64,000 bases of DNA. Source: Bacillus sp. 491mf. GTDB lineage: Bacteria; Bacillota; Bacilli; Bacillales; Bacillaceae_G. Every line of letters begins with the position of its first letter. Within the stretch, counting starts at the first letter, position 1. Made by a program: the position numbers and the translations under genes. This document shows positions 37,444 through 46,739 of the stretch, one piece after another. The stretch covers positions 1-64,000 of the forward strand of contig NZ_FOLV01000016.1 of assembly GCF_900112415.1 (NCBI RefSeq), written 5' to 3'. The notes under the pieces are model-generated. The model made no database searches, was not told the DNA's origin, and was given only the letters and a program-made list of their open reading frames with translations.

Positions 37444-38859
37444 TTATAAGCTATGTACTTCTTTTGCATTTGTTTCTTCAGTCTGTTTCATTTTTTTATT
37501 CTTAGAAAAATGATAAAACAGTAAGCAAGCAAGCAGAAACGGAATACCACAATACAATGCCATACGTTGATCTGGAATAAAAGCCATGCTCACAATTACA
37601 GCCATATTCAATCCGAAACAAAGGAGTGGCACAACGGGATACAACGGCGTTTTAAATTTCAGATCCTTAATATCCCCGCCTTGCTTTATGTACGTTCTTC
37701 TACTAAGAAGATTGGATAAACCAATCGATGCCCAGACTAGTATTCCACCGAATCCTGCAATAGAAAGAAGCCATAAATAAACTGTATCCTCTGCATATAT
37801 ACCAGATAATAAAGAAAGACAACCAAAAATCATACTTGTAATTAATGCATAAATAGGAACACCCTTTTTAGATAACTTCCCAAAAATTGGACTAATCATC
37901 CCTTGATTCGACATAGACCAAAGCATACGAGAAGTTGCATATAAGCCCGAATTTGCTACTGATAACACCGCTGTAATAATAACAAAGTTCATAATATCTG
38001 CAGCATATGGAATCCCAATTTTATCAAATACAACTACGAATGGACTTTCTACTAATCCCGCTTTTTCCCACGGGAATAACCCAGCGAGTATGAACATAGA
38101 AAGTATAAAGAAAACCAATATACGCCAAGCTGTATTTTTAATTGCTTGCGGAATGGCTTTCTCCGGATTTTCACTCTCACCGGCCGCAATCCCAACAATT
38201 TCGGTCCCCTGAAAGGAGAAATTAACGGCAATCATTGTAATTAGAACCGCTGTCAGTCCATTCGGGAACAGTCCCCCGTGATCAGTAAAGTTTGAAAGTA
38301 TCGGTGCTGCTTCATTTCCTTTCATATGTAAAAATCCGAACATCGCTGCCCCGCCTAAAATAATAAATGCAATAATCGTAATGACTTTAATGCCCGCAAC
38401 CCAAAACTCAACTTCCGCAAAACTCCGTGATGATAATGCATTAATCGAAAAAAGAAGGACTGCAAACACGACGCACCATATCCAAGATGGTACATGAGGA
38501 AACCAGCGCTTCATTAAAATGCTTACTGCAATCAACTCAATCCCTATCGTAGCAGCCCAGTTTAACCATGACATCCAACCAACTACATAACCTACCGCAG
38601 GCGAAATATTCTTTGCAGCATACATTTGATAAGATCCTGCATTCGGCATAGCAACTGCTAATTCGCCAAGGCAGAGCATCGTTAAATACATAACAAAGCC
38701 CCCAACAAGATACGCAACAAGTGCACCGCCTGGTCCGGCTTCATGAATTGTATAGCCAGATCCTAAGAAAAGCCCTGTACCGATAACCCCTCCAAGTGCA
38801 ATCATAAATATGTGCCGACTTTTTAGCTCTCGCTTTAACTCCTGGTTTTGCTTTTCCAT
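37444..38859 (-). CDS. Amino-acid permease, APC superfamily (AAT family)
   Basis: A 471-residue permease with about 12 membrane helices. The conserved opening is MIALGGVIGTGLFLGSGYTIHEAGPGG, followed by the AAT-family segments NFSFQGTEIVGIAAGESENP and ANSGLYATSRMLWSMS. The range is probably cationic or branched amino acids; specificity cannot be told. GGGGGA supports the ATG of MEKQNQELKREL 23 codons into the open frame. It lies downstream of the biotinyl-like gene on the same strand, near a RocR-like regulator, which hints at amino-acid catabolism. Confidence 0.88.
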   Translation of the reverse strand: MEKQNQELKRELKSRHIFMIALGGVIGTGLFLGSGYTIHEAGPGGALVAYLVGGFVMYLTMLCLGELAVAMPNAGSYQMYAAKNISPAVGYVVGWMSWLNWAATIGIELIAVSILMKRWFPHVPSWIWCVVFAVLLFSINALSSRSFAEVEFWVAGIKVITIIAFIILGGAAMFGFLHMKGNEAAPILSNFTDHGGLFPNGLTAVLITMIAVNFSFQGTEIVGIAAGESENPEKAIPQAIKNTAWRILVFFILSMFILAGLFPWEKAGLVESPFVVVFDKIGIPYAADIMNFVIITAVLSVANSGLYATSRMLWSMSNQGMISPIFGKLSKKGVPIYALITSMIFGCLSLLSGIYAEDTVYLWLLSIAGFGGILVWASIGLSNLLSRRTYIKQGGDIKDLKFKTPLYPVVPLLCFGLNMAVIVSMAFIPDQRMALYCGIPFLLACLLFYHFSKNKKMKQTEETNAKEVHSL

Positions 38860-39093
38860 ATGAATCCCCCTTGCCCAAAGATGTAAACGCCTTAAAAATA
38901 ATGTAAAAAAATAAAAGTGCATTCTCATTATTACTATAAATTTGTAACAGGAGGGAGATGTTTCAAAAGAAACTCTCCCAATCCAAGGAAATACCGATAA
39001 CCCGATAGATAGTTGCTACGAAAATTTCTTTATCATTTACTACAATTGTTTAAAAGACTCTTAGAAAACGGTACATTATCTAGAAAGACTGTA

Positions 39094-39348
39094 TTAATCA
39101 CTTCCTGTGATCAATAAATCATCTCTAACTGATATTAATAATGTTTCATTCGTGATAGCTTGTCCTTCTTCTACTTCTAGCAATTCCACATAGCCGCTAA
39201 TTCCCACTTTTACTTCTACTTTCCGCTCATCCATCGTTTCAATTAAAGCTAATTTCTCCCACTCATAAACATAGGAGCTTTCGTTAATAAATAATTTCGC
39301 AACTTTGCCATAACAAGGACTGTACACGTTTTCTATCACTGTTTTCAT
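39094..39348 (-). CDS. Biotinyl/lipoyl-like domain protein without the target lysine
   Basis: An 84-residue single-domain protein. YSPCYGKV, a central IETMDERKVEV and the mirror half GISGYVELLEVEEGQAIT follow the biotinyl-domain fold (canonical EAMKM). The modifiable lysine position is Asp40, so biotin or lipoate could not be attached in the normal way; Lys43 is three residues away. A sigma-54 promoter lies upstream on its strand, and the RocR-like activator gene is divergent. GAGAGG precedes the ATG. Function unknown. Confidence 0.75.
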   Translation of the reverse strand: MKTVIENVYSPCYGKVAKLFINESSYVYEWEKLALIETMDERKVEVKVGISGYVELLEVEEGQAITNETLLISVRDDLLITGSD

Positions 39349-39429
39349 CTTTTAAACCTCTCTCTCTTATGAATTGCGCATGTAACCCCTTTAACCCACC
39401 TCCAAATTGCTAGAATTCAACTATTATTT

Positions 39430-39447
39430 ATGCAAGATGTATACCAA
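39430..39447 (-). promoter_or_regulatory. Sigma-54 (-24/-12) promoter of the biotinyl-like gene
   Basis: On the minus strand TTGGTATACATCTTGCAT has GG and GC exactly ten bases apart, and agrees with TTGGCAC-N5-TTGCAT at all but two informative positions. It lies about 80 bp upstream of the start codon. Confidence 0.65.
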
Positions 39448-39552
39448 CCTAATTTTTTTACTTGGATTTAAGAGTTCGTACTGAAAACATCTGCATTTTA
39501 CACAAACTCTTTCTTCTCTTTGACAAATTTTTAAGGTTAAAAACGCAAATTT

Positions 39553-39572
39553 TTTTTGCATACTTGCAAAAA
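39553..39572. promoter_or_regulatory. Palindrome, candidate activator (UAS) site
   Basis: Perfect arms TTTTTGCA/TGCAAAAA around four bases. It lies about 105 bp upstream of the -24/-12 promoter and 58 bp before the activator gene, so it could serve activation of one gene and autoregulation of the other. Confidence 0.55.
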
Positions 39573-39630
39573 TTTTATTAAAATTAAGAAAAATCAGTCT
39601 TCATAGAGTATAACGAGGAGAAGATGAAAC

Positions 39631-41031
39631 ATGCATACAGAAGAAATCAATTTCAAAAAATTAGTTGAAATGAATTCGTTATATGAAACTTTACTGAATG
39701 AAATTGATATTGGGATTCACATGATTAACGAAGAAGGCAAAACGATCATCTATAATCGTAAAATGATGGAAATTGAATCGATGGATCATAAAGATGTACT
39801 CTATAAAAATCTTTTAGAAGTATTTGCATTTGAAGAAAATCAAAACAGTACTCTTATCGAGGCGTTAACACTTGGAAAAGCAAAGAAAAATATCAAACAA
39901 ACGTATTTTAATAATAAAGGACAAGAGATTACAACGATTAATGATACCTTTCCGATCGTGAAGAACGGAAAAATCAAGGGCGCTGTTGAAATCGTAAAAG
40001 AGTTTCCTCCATTAAAACAAATGAGTAAAGGAAACGCCATGCGAGTGCATCATACGAAATTTACCTTCGATCATATAATAGGGAATTCTAGCGCTATTCA
40101 ATCGGTTATTACAGAAGCGAAAAGAGTAACACGGACCTCTTCCTCTGTACTGATCGTCGGAGAAACAGGAACCGGAAAAGAATTATTTGCACAAAGTATT
40201 CATCATGAAAGCCAGCGTGCCGGAAAGCCTTTTATCTCGCAAAATTGTGCAGCCATTCCTGAAACTTTAATGGAAAGCTTATTATTCGGTACAAACAAAG
40301 GAGCTTTTACAGGAGCAATCGATAAACCTGGTTTATTTGAGGAAGCGCATGGAGGAACTTTATTATTAGATGAAATTAACTCATTAAGTCCAGCACTGCA
40401 AGCTAAATTATTGCGTGCCATCCAAGATAAAACAATCCGAAGAATCGGCGGAACACAAGAAAAAGAAGTAGACGTTCGCATCATAGCTACAATTAATGAA
40501 GATCCAATTGAAGCTATCACGCACAATCGCTTACGAAAAGATTTATATTACAGATTAAGCGTCGTTACTTTATTTCTCCCATCTTTACGGCAGCGTAAAG
40601 ATGACATTTTACCGCTTCTTCATCGTTTTATTGAAAAATATAATATGCAGTTTGGCTTACAAGTACAAGGTGTGGATGACAACGTAATCGACTTTTTCTA
40701 TCAACACGATTGGCCCGGAAATATTCGCGAGTTAGAGCACATCATTGAAGGTTCTATGAACTTAATTGAAGATGAGGAAATGATTACAACATCCCATATC
40801 CCAACCCGTCTTTATGAGCTAACAAAAAATGAATGCTCTATTCAACCTCCCCTGGCTAGATGGGAAAGCAATCAATCGAAAACTTTAAAGAACACAATGA
40901 AAGACATGGAAAAAGAATATATCATTGAAATTCTTAGCGAGCATAATGGAAATATCTCGCAAGCCGCGAAGTATTTAGGATTAAGTAGGCAAAACTTGCA
41001 ATATCGGTTGAAAAAGTATGGGTTGAACTAG
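39631..41031 (+). CDS. RocR-like sigma-54-dependent transcriptional activator
   Basis: A 466-residue enhancer-binding protein. A PAS domain occupies about residues 10-115. The AAA+ domain (about 140-365) has Walker A GETGTGKE, the sigma-54 contact loop GAFTGA near residue 225, and Walker B LLLDEIN. The Fis-type HTH is at the C-terminus (NISQAAKYLGLSRQNLQYRL). The sequence resembles B. subtilis RocR, which drives arginine and ornithine catabolism with SigL. Whether it is RocR itself or a paralogue is open; no roc enzyme gene is in the window. GAGGAGAAG precedes the ATG. Confidence 0.88.
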   Translation: MHTEEINFKKLVEMNSLYETLLNEIDIGIHMINEEGKTIIYNRKMMEIESMDHKDVLYKNLLEVFAFEENQNSTLIEALTLGKAKKNIKQTYFNNKGQEITTINDTFPIVKNGKIKGAVEIVKEFPPLKQMSKGNAMRVHHTKFTFDHIIGNSSAIQSVITEAKRVTRTSSSVLIVGETGTGKELFAQSIHHESQRAGKPFISQNCAAIPETLMESLLFGTNKGAFTGAIDKPGLFEEAHGGTLLLDEINSLSPALQAKLLRAIQDKTIRRIGGTQEKEVDVRIIATINEDPIEAITHNRLRKDLYYRLSVVTLFLPSLRQRKDDILPLLHRFIEKYNMQFGLQVQGVDDNVIDFFYQHDWPGNIRELEHIIEGSMNLIEDEEMITTSHIPTRLYELTKNECSIQPPLARWESNQSKTLKNTMKDMEKEYIIEILSEHNGNISQAAKYLGLSRQNLQYRLKKYGLN

Positions 41032-41095
41032 TAGCCTTATATGTATTCTAGAGACCTTTGCTTATATTCGATGTTTATAGATAGGTGGTTTGCAA

Positions 41096-41974
41096 ATGGA
41101 TAAGCTGGAACAAGTCATAGAAAAATTCAAACTACACGTATTAATAATTGAAGATGTTCCTCAATCTTTTAGTTCAACAGTTTATAAAATCAAGTTAATC
41201 AATCAACGTACAGTTTATGTTAAGATTCCTTCTTCTAAAGTAAAACTTGAACGTGAATATACCATACTTGATCGATTACCCCATGAGTTATCCGTACCAC
41301 AAGTATTAGATTATTGGGGAGGAAATGAGGAATGTAGCGGTGCATTGTTATTATCCGCAATCAACGGTGTACCGGCTACAGAGAAGGTAGATGCCAAATT
41401 AGCTTATGATATCGGAGTGCAACACGCTACGTTGCATGCAATTATTCCGAATGAGCAAGACTTCAAAAGTTCCATTCCCAATGTGTATAATCAATGGTCT
41501 GCGTTTATTCAGCAATTTTTTTATTCCTTTACAAAATATGCAAAAGAAGTAATCGACCCACATTTATACGAACAAAGCTTGCAATATTTTGAACATCATT
41601 TGAAATTACTTCCGTCTCCAGACGGACCTAGTTTTATACATATGGATTTTCGCCCTGGTAATATTTTAGTTTATGAAAATCAAGTAGCGGGTATCATTGA
41701 CTTTGAAGGTACCCGCATCGGAGCAACCGAAATAGATTTCACAAAAATCAATCGTGATATCTTTATAAAATATCCCGGCACAATGGAAGCTTATCAACAA
41801 GGCTACGAGTCCGTTCGCCCTCTTATTAATTTACAGGAAGTTTTACCATTTTATCGCTTTATGGATGCATTTAACTCAATTGGTTGGTGTAAAAAAAGAG
41901 GCATTGAAAAACATCAAACCTTTTTACAGGAGAATTTAGCAATTCTAAACACGTTTTTTTCAAACGTGCGATAA
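41096..41974 (+). CDS. Phosphotransferase of the aminoglycoside-kinase (APH) fold
   Basis: A 292-residue kinase-fold protein. The catalytic loop is FIHMDFRPGNILV (a variant HxDxxxxN) and the metal-binding region is IIDFEGTRIG. Members phosphorylate antibiotics, choline, sugars or other small molecules; the target is unknown and resistance should not be assumed. AGGTGG before the ATG at 41096 fixes the start two codons after the TTG of the open frame. Confidence 0.8.
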   Translation: MDKLEQVIEKFKLHVLIIEDVPQSFSSTVYKIKLINQRTVYVKIPSSKVKLEREYTILDRLPHELSVPQVLDYWGGNEECSGALLLSAINGVPATEKVDAKLAYDIGVQHATLHAIIPNEQDFKSSIPNVYNQWSAFIQQFFYSFTKYAKEVIDPHLYEQSLQYFEHHLKLLPSPDGPSFIHMDFRPGNILVYENQVAGIIDFEGTRIGATEIDFTKINRDIFIKYPGTMEAYQQGYESVRPLINLQEVLPFYRFMDAFNSIGWCKKRGIEKHQTFLQENLAILNTFFSNVR

Positions 41975-41978
41975 ATTT

Positions 41979-42022
41979 GCCCCCAATTCAAAGCTAATGT
42001 GTTTTGAAACGGGGGCTTGTTT
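41979..42022. terminator. Bidirectional terminator
   Basis: GCCCCC/GGGGGC arms with an inner TCAAA/TTTGA pair, between convergent genes. Confidence 0.65.
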
Positions 42023-42025
42023 AAA

Positions 42026-42763
42026 TTAAAAATCAACTTTCTCCAAATACAATCCACTTGCCTCCGCAAGACAATTGATTTGATTTCGTTGTTTTCCCTC
42101 TAAAATTTGTGGTATTGCTTCAGCGTCTAACTGGCCTAATCCGACTTCTATTAACGCTCCAACAATTTTTCTCACCATATTGTGAAGAAATCCGTTTCCG
42201 CTTACTCTAACTTGAACGAAGCCATCCTGTTCCATTACATCTAATGAATAGATTTCACGAACCATTGATTTTTTCTTCGACTTCGCATTAGAGAAAGCTG
42301 TAAAATCATGCGAACCGATAAAATATTGAGCTGCTTTTCTCATGCTTTCAATATTCAACTTTTTTCCAACATGCATGCTATACTTTCGCATAAACGGATT
42401 CGTATGTTCTTCATTCCAAATCTTATATAAATACGTTTTCGCTTTCGAATTGTAGCGAGCATGGAAACGCTCCGAAACTAATTCCACATCAGTAATACTA
42501 ATATCATTTGGTAAGTATTGATTTAAACTTTTTTTCACTTTATGCTCCGTCAAATTCTCATCAATCTTAAAGTTAGCTACTTGATTCAAAGCATGCACAC
42601 CCGCATCTGTTCTGCTGCAGCCGATAATTTCAATTTCTTTTCCGAACATTTCAGATAATACATTTTCTATTTTTCCTTGAATGGTATTCTCGCTATTACC
42701 AAGACGCTGCCAGCCTTTATAGCGGCCGCCGTCATATTGAATTGTTAGTTTGTAGTTGTTCAT
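42026..42763 (-). CDS. truA: tRNA pseudouridine synthase A paralogue
   Basis: A 245-residue TruA-family enzyme that makes pseudouridine at positions 38-40 of the anticodon stem-loop. The catalytic aspartate is in CSRTDAGVHAL. YDGGRYKGWQR and GNGFLHNMVRKIVGALIEVG are typical. Bacillus genomes keep the main truA beside the ribosomal-protein cluster, so this separate copy is probably a second truA of the B. cereus group. It is monocistronic here. Confidence 0.9.
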   Translation of the reverse strand: MNNYKLTIQYDGGRYKGWQRLGNSENTIQGKIENVLSEMFGKEIEIIGCSRTDAGVHALNQVANFKIDENLTEHKVKKSLNQYLPNDISITDVELVSERFHARYNSKAKTYLYKIWNEEHTNPFMRKYSMHVGKKLNIESMRKAAQYFIGSHDFTAFSNAKSKKKSMVREIYSLDVMEQDGFVQVRVSGNGFLHNMVRKIVGALIEVGLGQLDAEAIPQILEGKQRNQINCLAEASGLYLEKVDF

Positions 42764-42850
42764 TATTTTCTGCTACTAAAGTTATTCTGTTTTAGTAACA
42801 GACTCACCGCCTTTCTTTTACCTGTACCTAAATATACACCTTCATATGAA

Positions 42851-42883
42851 AAAATACCACGCTACAGGGTACCGTGGTAGATT
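42851..42883. terminator. Isolated hairpin between truA and dinB genes
   Basis: TACCACG/CGTGGTA arms with an 11-base loop. There is an A run on the left but no T run on the right, so termination is uncertain. It lies about 137 bp before the DinB gene end. Confidence 0.4.
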
Positions 42884-43019
42884 ATGAATACAAAATCGGT
42901 CTCTTGTATTCGGTATTATAGGAGTAATCACAGGGTCTTGTTGTAGACCGCAAAGTAATTATTCATATCTAAAAATATAGAAGTCAATTCACAGGAAAGG
43001 GTTCAACCAATAACCTTGT

Positions 43020-43517
43020 TTAGACCGGATATCCACCTGTTGGCGGTGGCCAAGCACTAAATAATCTGCGAATCAGTACAATTTCTCCTAAATGGTAGGA
43101 GTTGTGAGATGCAATATTGCGTAGCACACCGCCTCGGGTTTCACCAGGCCAGCTCTCCAATGGTTCGTCCAATTGAGCAGTTTGGGCAATCATGCATGCC
43201 TGCTCAATCCCCTGAAGAAAATACTGAATCGTCTGTTTCCACTCTTCCTCACTGCCAGGACATTCTCCTTCAGGCCAGCTCTCTCTTACATGAGCAGGCA
43301 GTGCAGGTTTTTCCCCCTGAGCAGCTAATAAGAGAAAGTCTTGCCAGTAGGTCATGTGTTTCACTAATTGATAAATAGAATAAGGTAGTTCCTCTCTGCG
43401 TTTTCCCGCAAGAGCCACGTCTATATCCGACAAAGCATTCTTGATGGGAAGATGTCCTCGTTCTCCCCTTAACGATTTTACTAATGCCTCGCTAAACGCT
43501 TTATTTGATTGCTCCAT
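43020..43517 (-). CDS. DinB-family four-helix protein
   Basis: A 165-residue DinB/YfiT-like protein. The three metal-ligand histidines are recognisable: QLVKHMTYWQDFLL, and NIASHNSYHLGEIVLIRR near the C-terminus. These enzymes are often thiol (bacillithiol) transferases or of unknown role. It begins MEQSNKAFSEAL. GATGTGAG before the ATG is a modest ribosome-binding site. Confidence 0.85.
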   Translation of the reverse strand: MEQSNKAFSEALVKSLRGERGHLPIKNALSDIDVALAGKRREELPYSIYQLVKHMTYWQDFLLLAAQGEKPALPAHVRESWPEGECPGSEEEWKQTIQYFLQGIEQACMIAQTAQLDEPLESWPGETRGGVLRNIASHNSYHLGEIVLIRRLFSAWPPPTGGYPV

Positions 43518-43710
43518 AATAATCGACTCACATCCTGTTTTATTTTCTAATTTGCTAATTTTATTGTTCTGTTTCTTTTATGAACATTACAAGAAACAAA
43601 ATATCAAGAATCATCGACTTTTTAACGTACAGGAAATCGGTGATTTTTATTTAAATGGTACCTTAACATACAATTTTCTTGTTTTGTTCGTATCAGAACT
43701 ATATTTCAAA

Positions 43711-44556
43711 TTATTCTACTGTTTGGAATGGCTTTGTTTGAGTTACTTTCATCATTTTCATACGAGCAAATCGCTCATCTAAATTATTTTCAAGTACCCA
43801 TTCATGATGTGTTTCCGCAACCATCGGTTTATCATCAACAGAAATACCTTCCCATTCAAAATCTACGGAAACATTTATCGTGTTATCCGCATTTTCTGTA
43901 ACTGAGAAATTTTTCGGATAATGTCCGCTTTGTTTCACTTGATTTGAAATGGTTGCCAACCATTCGTTAAATCCTTTTAATGTATCGATTTTAGAACCTG
44001 TACTTAAATTCAATTCAAATTGTTCCGCTAGTAGTTCTTTGAATTTATCACCGTCCACAGATACCGTTTCCATTAAATATAACCAGTAATGCATAAATGA
44101 TTTTGCTCTATTGTCTGCATAGGCCGATGTAAATTGCGGATTTTCTACATTACCGATTGGTTTTAAATGAACCTTTGTAAAAAGAGGCAAGTCATTCTCT
44201 CTAAGTGTCAAAATTGTTGAATAATGAATTTTGTAGCTGTATCTACTATTATCTGGGCGTATATTTTGATAAAGAATATCTGCTTCTAATGAAAGTTCCT
44301 CATCGTTCAACTGTTTGATTGATGTGTTTTCAACATGATGTGCATTTTGCCATCCTTCAAACATTTTTAATTTATCTTCTATACCCATTTTCCCTTTCGT
44401 TGTTCCAATTTGCGATGAAATGTCGATTTCTTCCGCTAAAATATCTAACTGATTGTCAATACGTGCTTTGTTAAATGGAGCTTCATATACTTGATACCAA
44501 CGATGATATTGTGTTAATACTAAATGATTATTTTGAATGTCTTTAAATTTGTTCAT
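43711..44556 (-). CDS. NTF2/SnoaL-like protein, probably two domains
   Basis: A 281-residue soluble protein. Two segments of similar layout are seen (about 1-135 and 140-281), each with helical openings and long beta strands ending in FTKVHLKPIG and FARMKMMKVTQTK. This suggests tandem NTF2-like cone folds. No catalytic residues are obvious. AAAGGAG lies nine bases before the ATG. It stands alone downstream of the aldo/keto reductase gene. Function unknown. Confidence 0.6.
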   Translation of the reverse strand: MNKFKDIQNNHLVLTQYHRWYQVYEAPFNKARIDNQLDILAEEIDISSQIGTTKGKMGIEDKLKMFEGWQNAHHVENTSIKQLNDEELSLEADILYQNIRPDNSRYSYKIHYSTILTLRENDLPLFTKVHLKPIGNVENPQFTSAYADNRAKSFMHYWLYLMETVSVDGDKFKELLAEQFELNLSTGSKIDTLKGFNEWLATISNQVKQSGHYPKNFSVTENADNTINVSVDFEWEGISVDDKPMVAETHHEWVLENNLDERFARMKMMKVTQTKPFQTVE

Positions 44557-44698
44557 GTTTTTTTGCTCCTTTATGATCTAACATTTCAAATTGGGTACAC
44601 AAAATCATTTTATTATTTATATTTATATATAGATAAAACATATTTATTAATTCGAAGTCATACGTTTCTCTATTTGATTTTTCATATGATTATCAATC

Positions 44699-45667
44699 TT
44701 AATATCGATTACCAATCGTACCGCCAATTGGCGCAATCGTGTTTAAATATGCTAGTTCTTCTTCTGTTAAAGTTACTTCAAGAGCTGCTACATTTTGTTC
44801 TAAATACTTCACTCGCTTTGTACCCGGAATTGGCACGATTCCTTCGCCTTGGGCAACAACCCAAGCAAGTGCTAATTGTGCAGGCGTGCATTCTTTCTTT
44901 AGCGCAAGCTGCTTAATTCCTTCGACAATTTTCATATTCGAAGCAAACGCTTCTTCTGAAAAACGTGGATTATAATATCTCCAATCATCAGGTGTTAATT
45001 GATCACGACTTGTTAAATTTCCTGTTAAAAATCCGCGGCCAAGTGGACTATACGGAACGAATCCAACGCCTAATTCACGGCAAACTGGTAAAATATCTTT
45101 CTCTGGATCGCGTGACCAAAGAGAATATTCTGTTTGAACAGCTGAAATTGGATGAATTGCATGAGCTGTTTTTAATTGCTCACCTGTTACTTCAGACAGT
45201 CCAATATAACGTACTTTTCCTTCTTGCACTAACTTTGCCATTGCCCCTACAGTTTCTTCAATTGGTGTATTTGGATCAACTCGATGTAAATAATATAAGT
45301 CAATGTAGTCTGTTCCTAATCTTCTTAAACTTGCTTCACATGCTTCCTTCACATATTGAGGAGAACCGTTATATCCTAGTGATTTTGTTTCATTTCGCAA
45401 CGCTCCGAACTTCGTTGCAATTTTCACATCATACCGAACCTTTTGTAACGCTTTCCCTACTAGTTTTTCATTTGTTCCCATTCCCTCTTCATCATATCCA
45501 TAAATATCCGCTGTATCGAACATTGTAATTCCAAGTTCAAAAGCACGATGAATTGTTTTTGTCGCCTCTATCTCATCTGTTTGACCATAAAATTCAGACA
45601 TCCCCATACAACCTAATCCGATTTCCGCTACTTCTAAACCTTGTGAACCTAGTTTCTTCTTTTTCAT
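44699..45667 (-). CDS. Aldo/keto reductase
   Basis: A 322-residue NADPH-dependent reductase. The motifs are MFDTADIYGYDEEG (catalytic Asp and Tyr), IATKFG (catalytic Lys), YLHRVDPNTPIEETV (catalytic His) and IPGTKRVKYLEQN (cofactor site). The substrate is unknown. AAGGGGA supports the ATG of MKKKKLGSQGLEV. A TetR-type gene is divergent across 150 bp and probably controls it. Confidence 0.92.
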   Translation of the reverse strand: MKKKKLGSQGLEVAEIGLGCMGMSEFYGQTDEIEATKTIHRAFELGITMFDTADIYGYDEEGMGTNEKLVGKALQKVRYDVKIATKFGALRNETKSLGYNGSPQYVKEACEASLRRLGTDYIDLYYLHRVDPNTPIEETVGAMAKLVQEGKVRYIGLSEVTGEQLKTAHAIHPISAVQTEYSLWSRDPEKDILPVCRELGVGFVPYSPLGRGFLTGNLTSRDQLTPDDWRYYNPRFSEEAFASNMKIVEGIKQLALKKECTPAQLALAWVVAQGEGIVPIPGTKRVKYLEQNVAALEVTLTEEELAYLNTIAPIGGTIGNRY

Positions 45668-45817
45668 AAGTTCCCCTTCTTTCGAAAAGATAATGTAAAA
45701 AGAGAATAACACACAAAAAATAACAAGTAAACTGTTTTTGTGTTTTTAGTTCAATTAGTTTAATTTGTATAAATCCATAAACTAGCCTATAATAAAATGA
45801 ATGCAAGGAGGGTTGTT

Positions 45818-46483
45818 ATGTTAAATAACAATATCGATAATCAAGCAGAAATGAGAAAAAAGCTCATTTTTAAATTATTACCGATTGTAAAAAAACAAGG
45901 TATAAGCCCATTACGAACAGATGATATTGCTCGTTATATGGATATTAGCAAAGCAACTATGTACAAGTATTTCTCATCAAAAGATGAGATTATCCAATAC
46001 ATCGTCAAGATTTATGCCGAATATATTACTAGTATCGATCAAACCATTTTTGAAGAAACAGTCCCGTTCGGAGAGCGTTTTCAAAAAACATTTGAGCAGT
46101 CATTACTCATTGCTTTTTATATATCTGATACTTTTATATTAGATTTAAAGCATAGTGCTCCTGTACTATACGAGCAAATCGTACAAGCTCAAAACGAACG
46201 AAATAATAAATTAAAAAAATTCTATGAAAAACATATAAAAACAGAAGTGTTCAACACGATAAACCCTGCACTCATCCTTATCCAAGACGATATACTACTG
46301 CGGAAGCTCTTTGAACCTACAATCTTAATTCAAAACAATATGACTTTATATCAAGCACTTTTTGATTATTACATTCTTAAAAAGCAACAAGTCATTCATC
46401 ATAAATATAAGGACGAGATAGATGATTCGAAAATGGAATCCACAATACAGTATATTGTTCAAAAAGTATCGAATTATATATAG
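45818..46483 (+). CDS. TetR/AcrR-family regulator
   Basis: A 221-residue protein. The N-terminal HTH (GISPLRTDDIARYMDISKATMYKYF) is of TetR type and the rest is an all-helical ligand domain. AAGGAGGG precedes the ATG at 45818. It is divergent from the aldo/keto reductase gene, suggesting local repression relieved by an aldehyde or ketone; the ligand is unknown. Confidence 0.88.
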   Translation: MLNNNIDNQAEMRKKLIFKLLPIVKKQGISPLRTDDIARYMDISKATMYKYFSSKDEIIQYIVKIYAEYITSIDQTIFEETVPFGERFQKTFEQSLLIAFYISDTFILDLKHSAPVLYEQIVQAQNERNNKLKKFYEKHIKTEVFNTINPALILIQDDILLRKLFEPTILIQNNMTLYQALFDYYILKKQQVIHHKYKDEIDDSKMESTIQYIVQKVSNYI

Positions 46484-46589
46484 ACAGGTTACCAACTAAC
46501 ACTTGTTTCACATTTATTTCTTTCAACATTTAAAGACCTTATAGGGGGCACGATATTTCCATCAAGCTAATCCCCCTAAAATGAACAAT

Positions 46590-46633
46590 ACGCTATCCTT
46601 TCCATAGAATCATAAGAAAGGATAGTGTTTTTG
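46590..46633 (+). terminator. Hairpin with T run
   Basis: Perfect arms CTATCCTTTC/GAAAGGATAG with a 13-base loop and GTGTTTTTG after it. It could end the TetR transcript, or be left over from the insertion sequence whose remnant follows. Confidence 0.65.
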
Positions 46634-46634
46634 T

Positions 46635-46685
46635 ATGTCAATTTCTATATCTGATGAATTACAATTATTTGCTCAAAAGACTTAA
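46635..46685 (+). pseudogene. Remnant of an IS231/IS4-type transposase N-terminus
   Basis: ATG followed by SISISDELQLFAQKT and a stop. This resembles the start of IS231-family transposases (SIQDELQLFSEEL, as I recall). In another frame the next bases read SKDLKLFISKYLQNLGEI, which could be frame-shifted continuation. The rest of the element is gone. Confidence 0.5.
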
Positions 46686-46739
46686 AGCTTTTCATCTCTA
46701 AATACTTACAAAACTTAGGAGAGATATAGACCGTTAAAG

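Noticed and set aside
37444-39093. Sigma-54 promoter or T-box leader for the amino-acid permease
   Set aside because: No GG-N10-GC pair was found on the minus strand between 38860 and 39093, and no specifier or T-box sequence is visible.
41096-41974. Aminoglycoside resistance gene
   Set aside because: Only the kinase fold is visible; this fold serves many substrates, so resistance is not supported.
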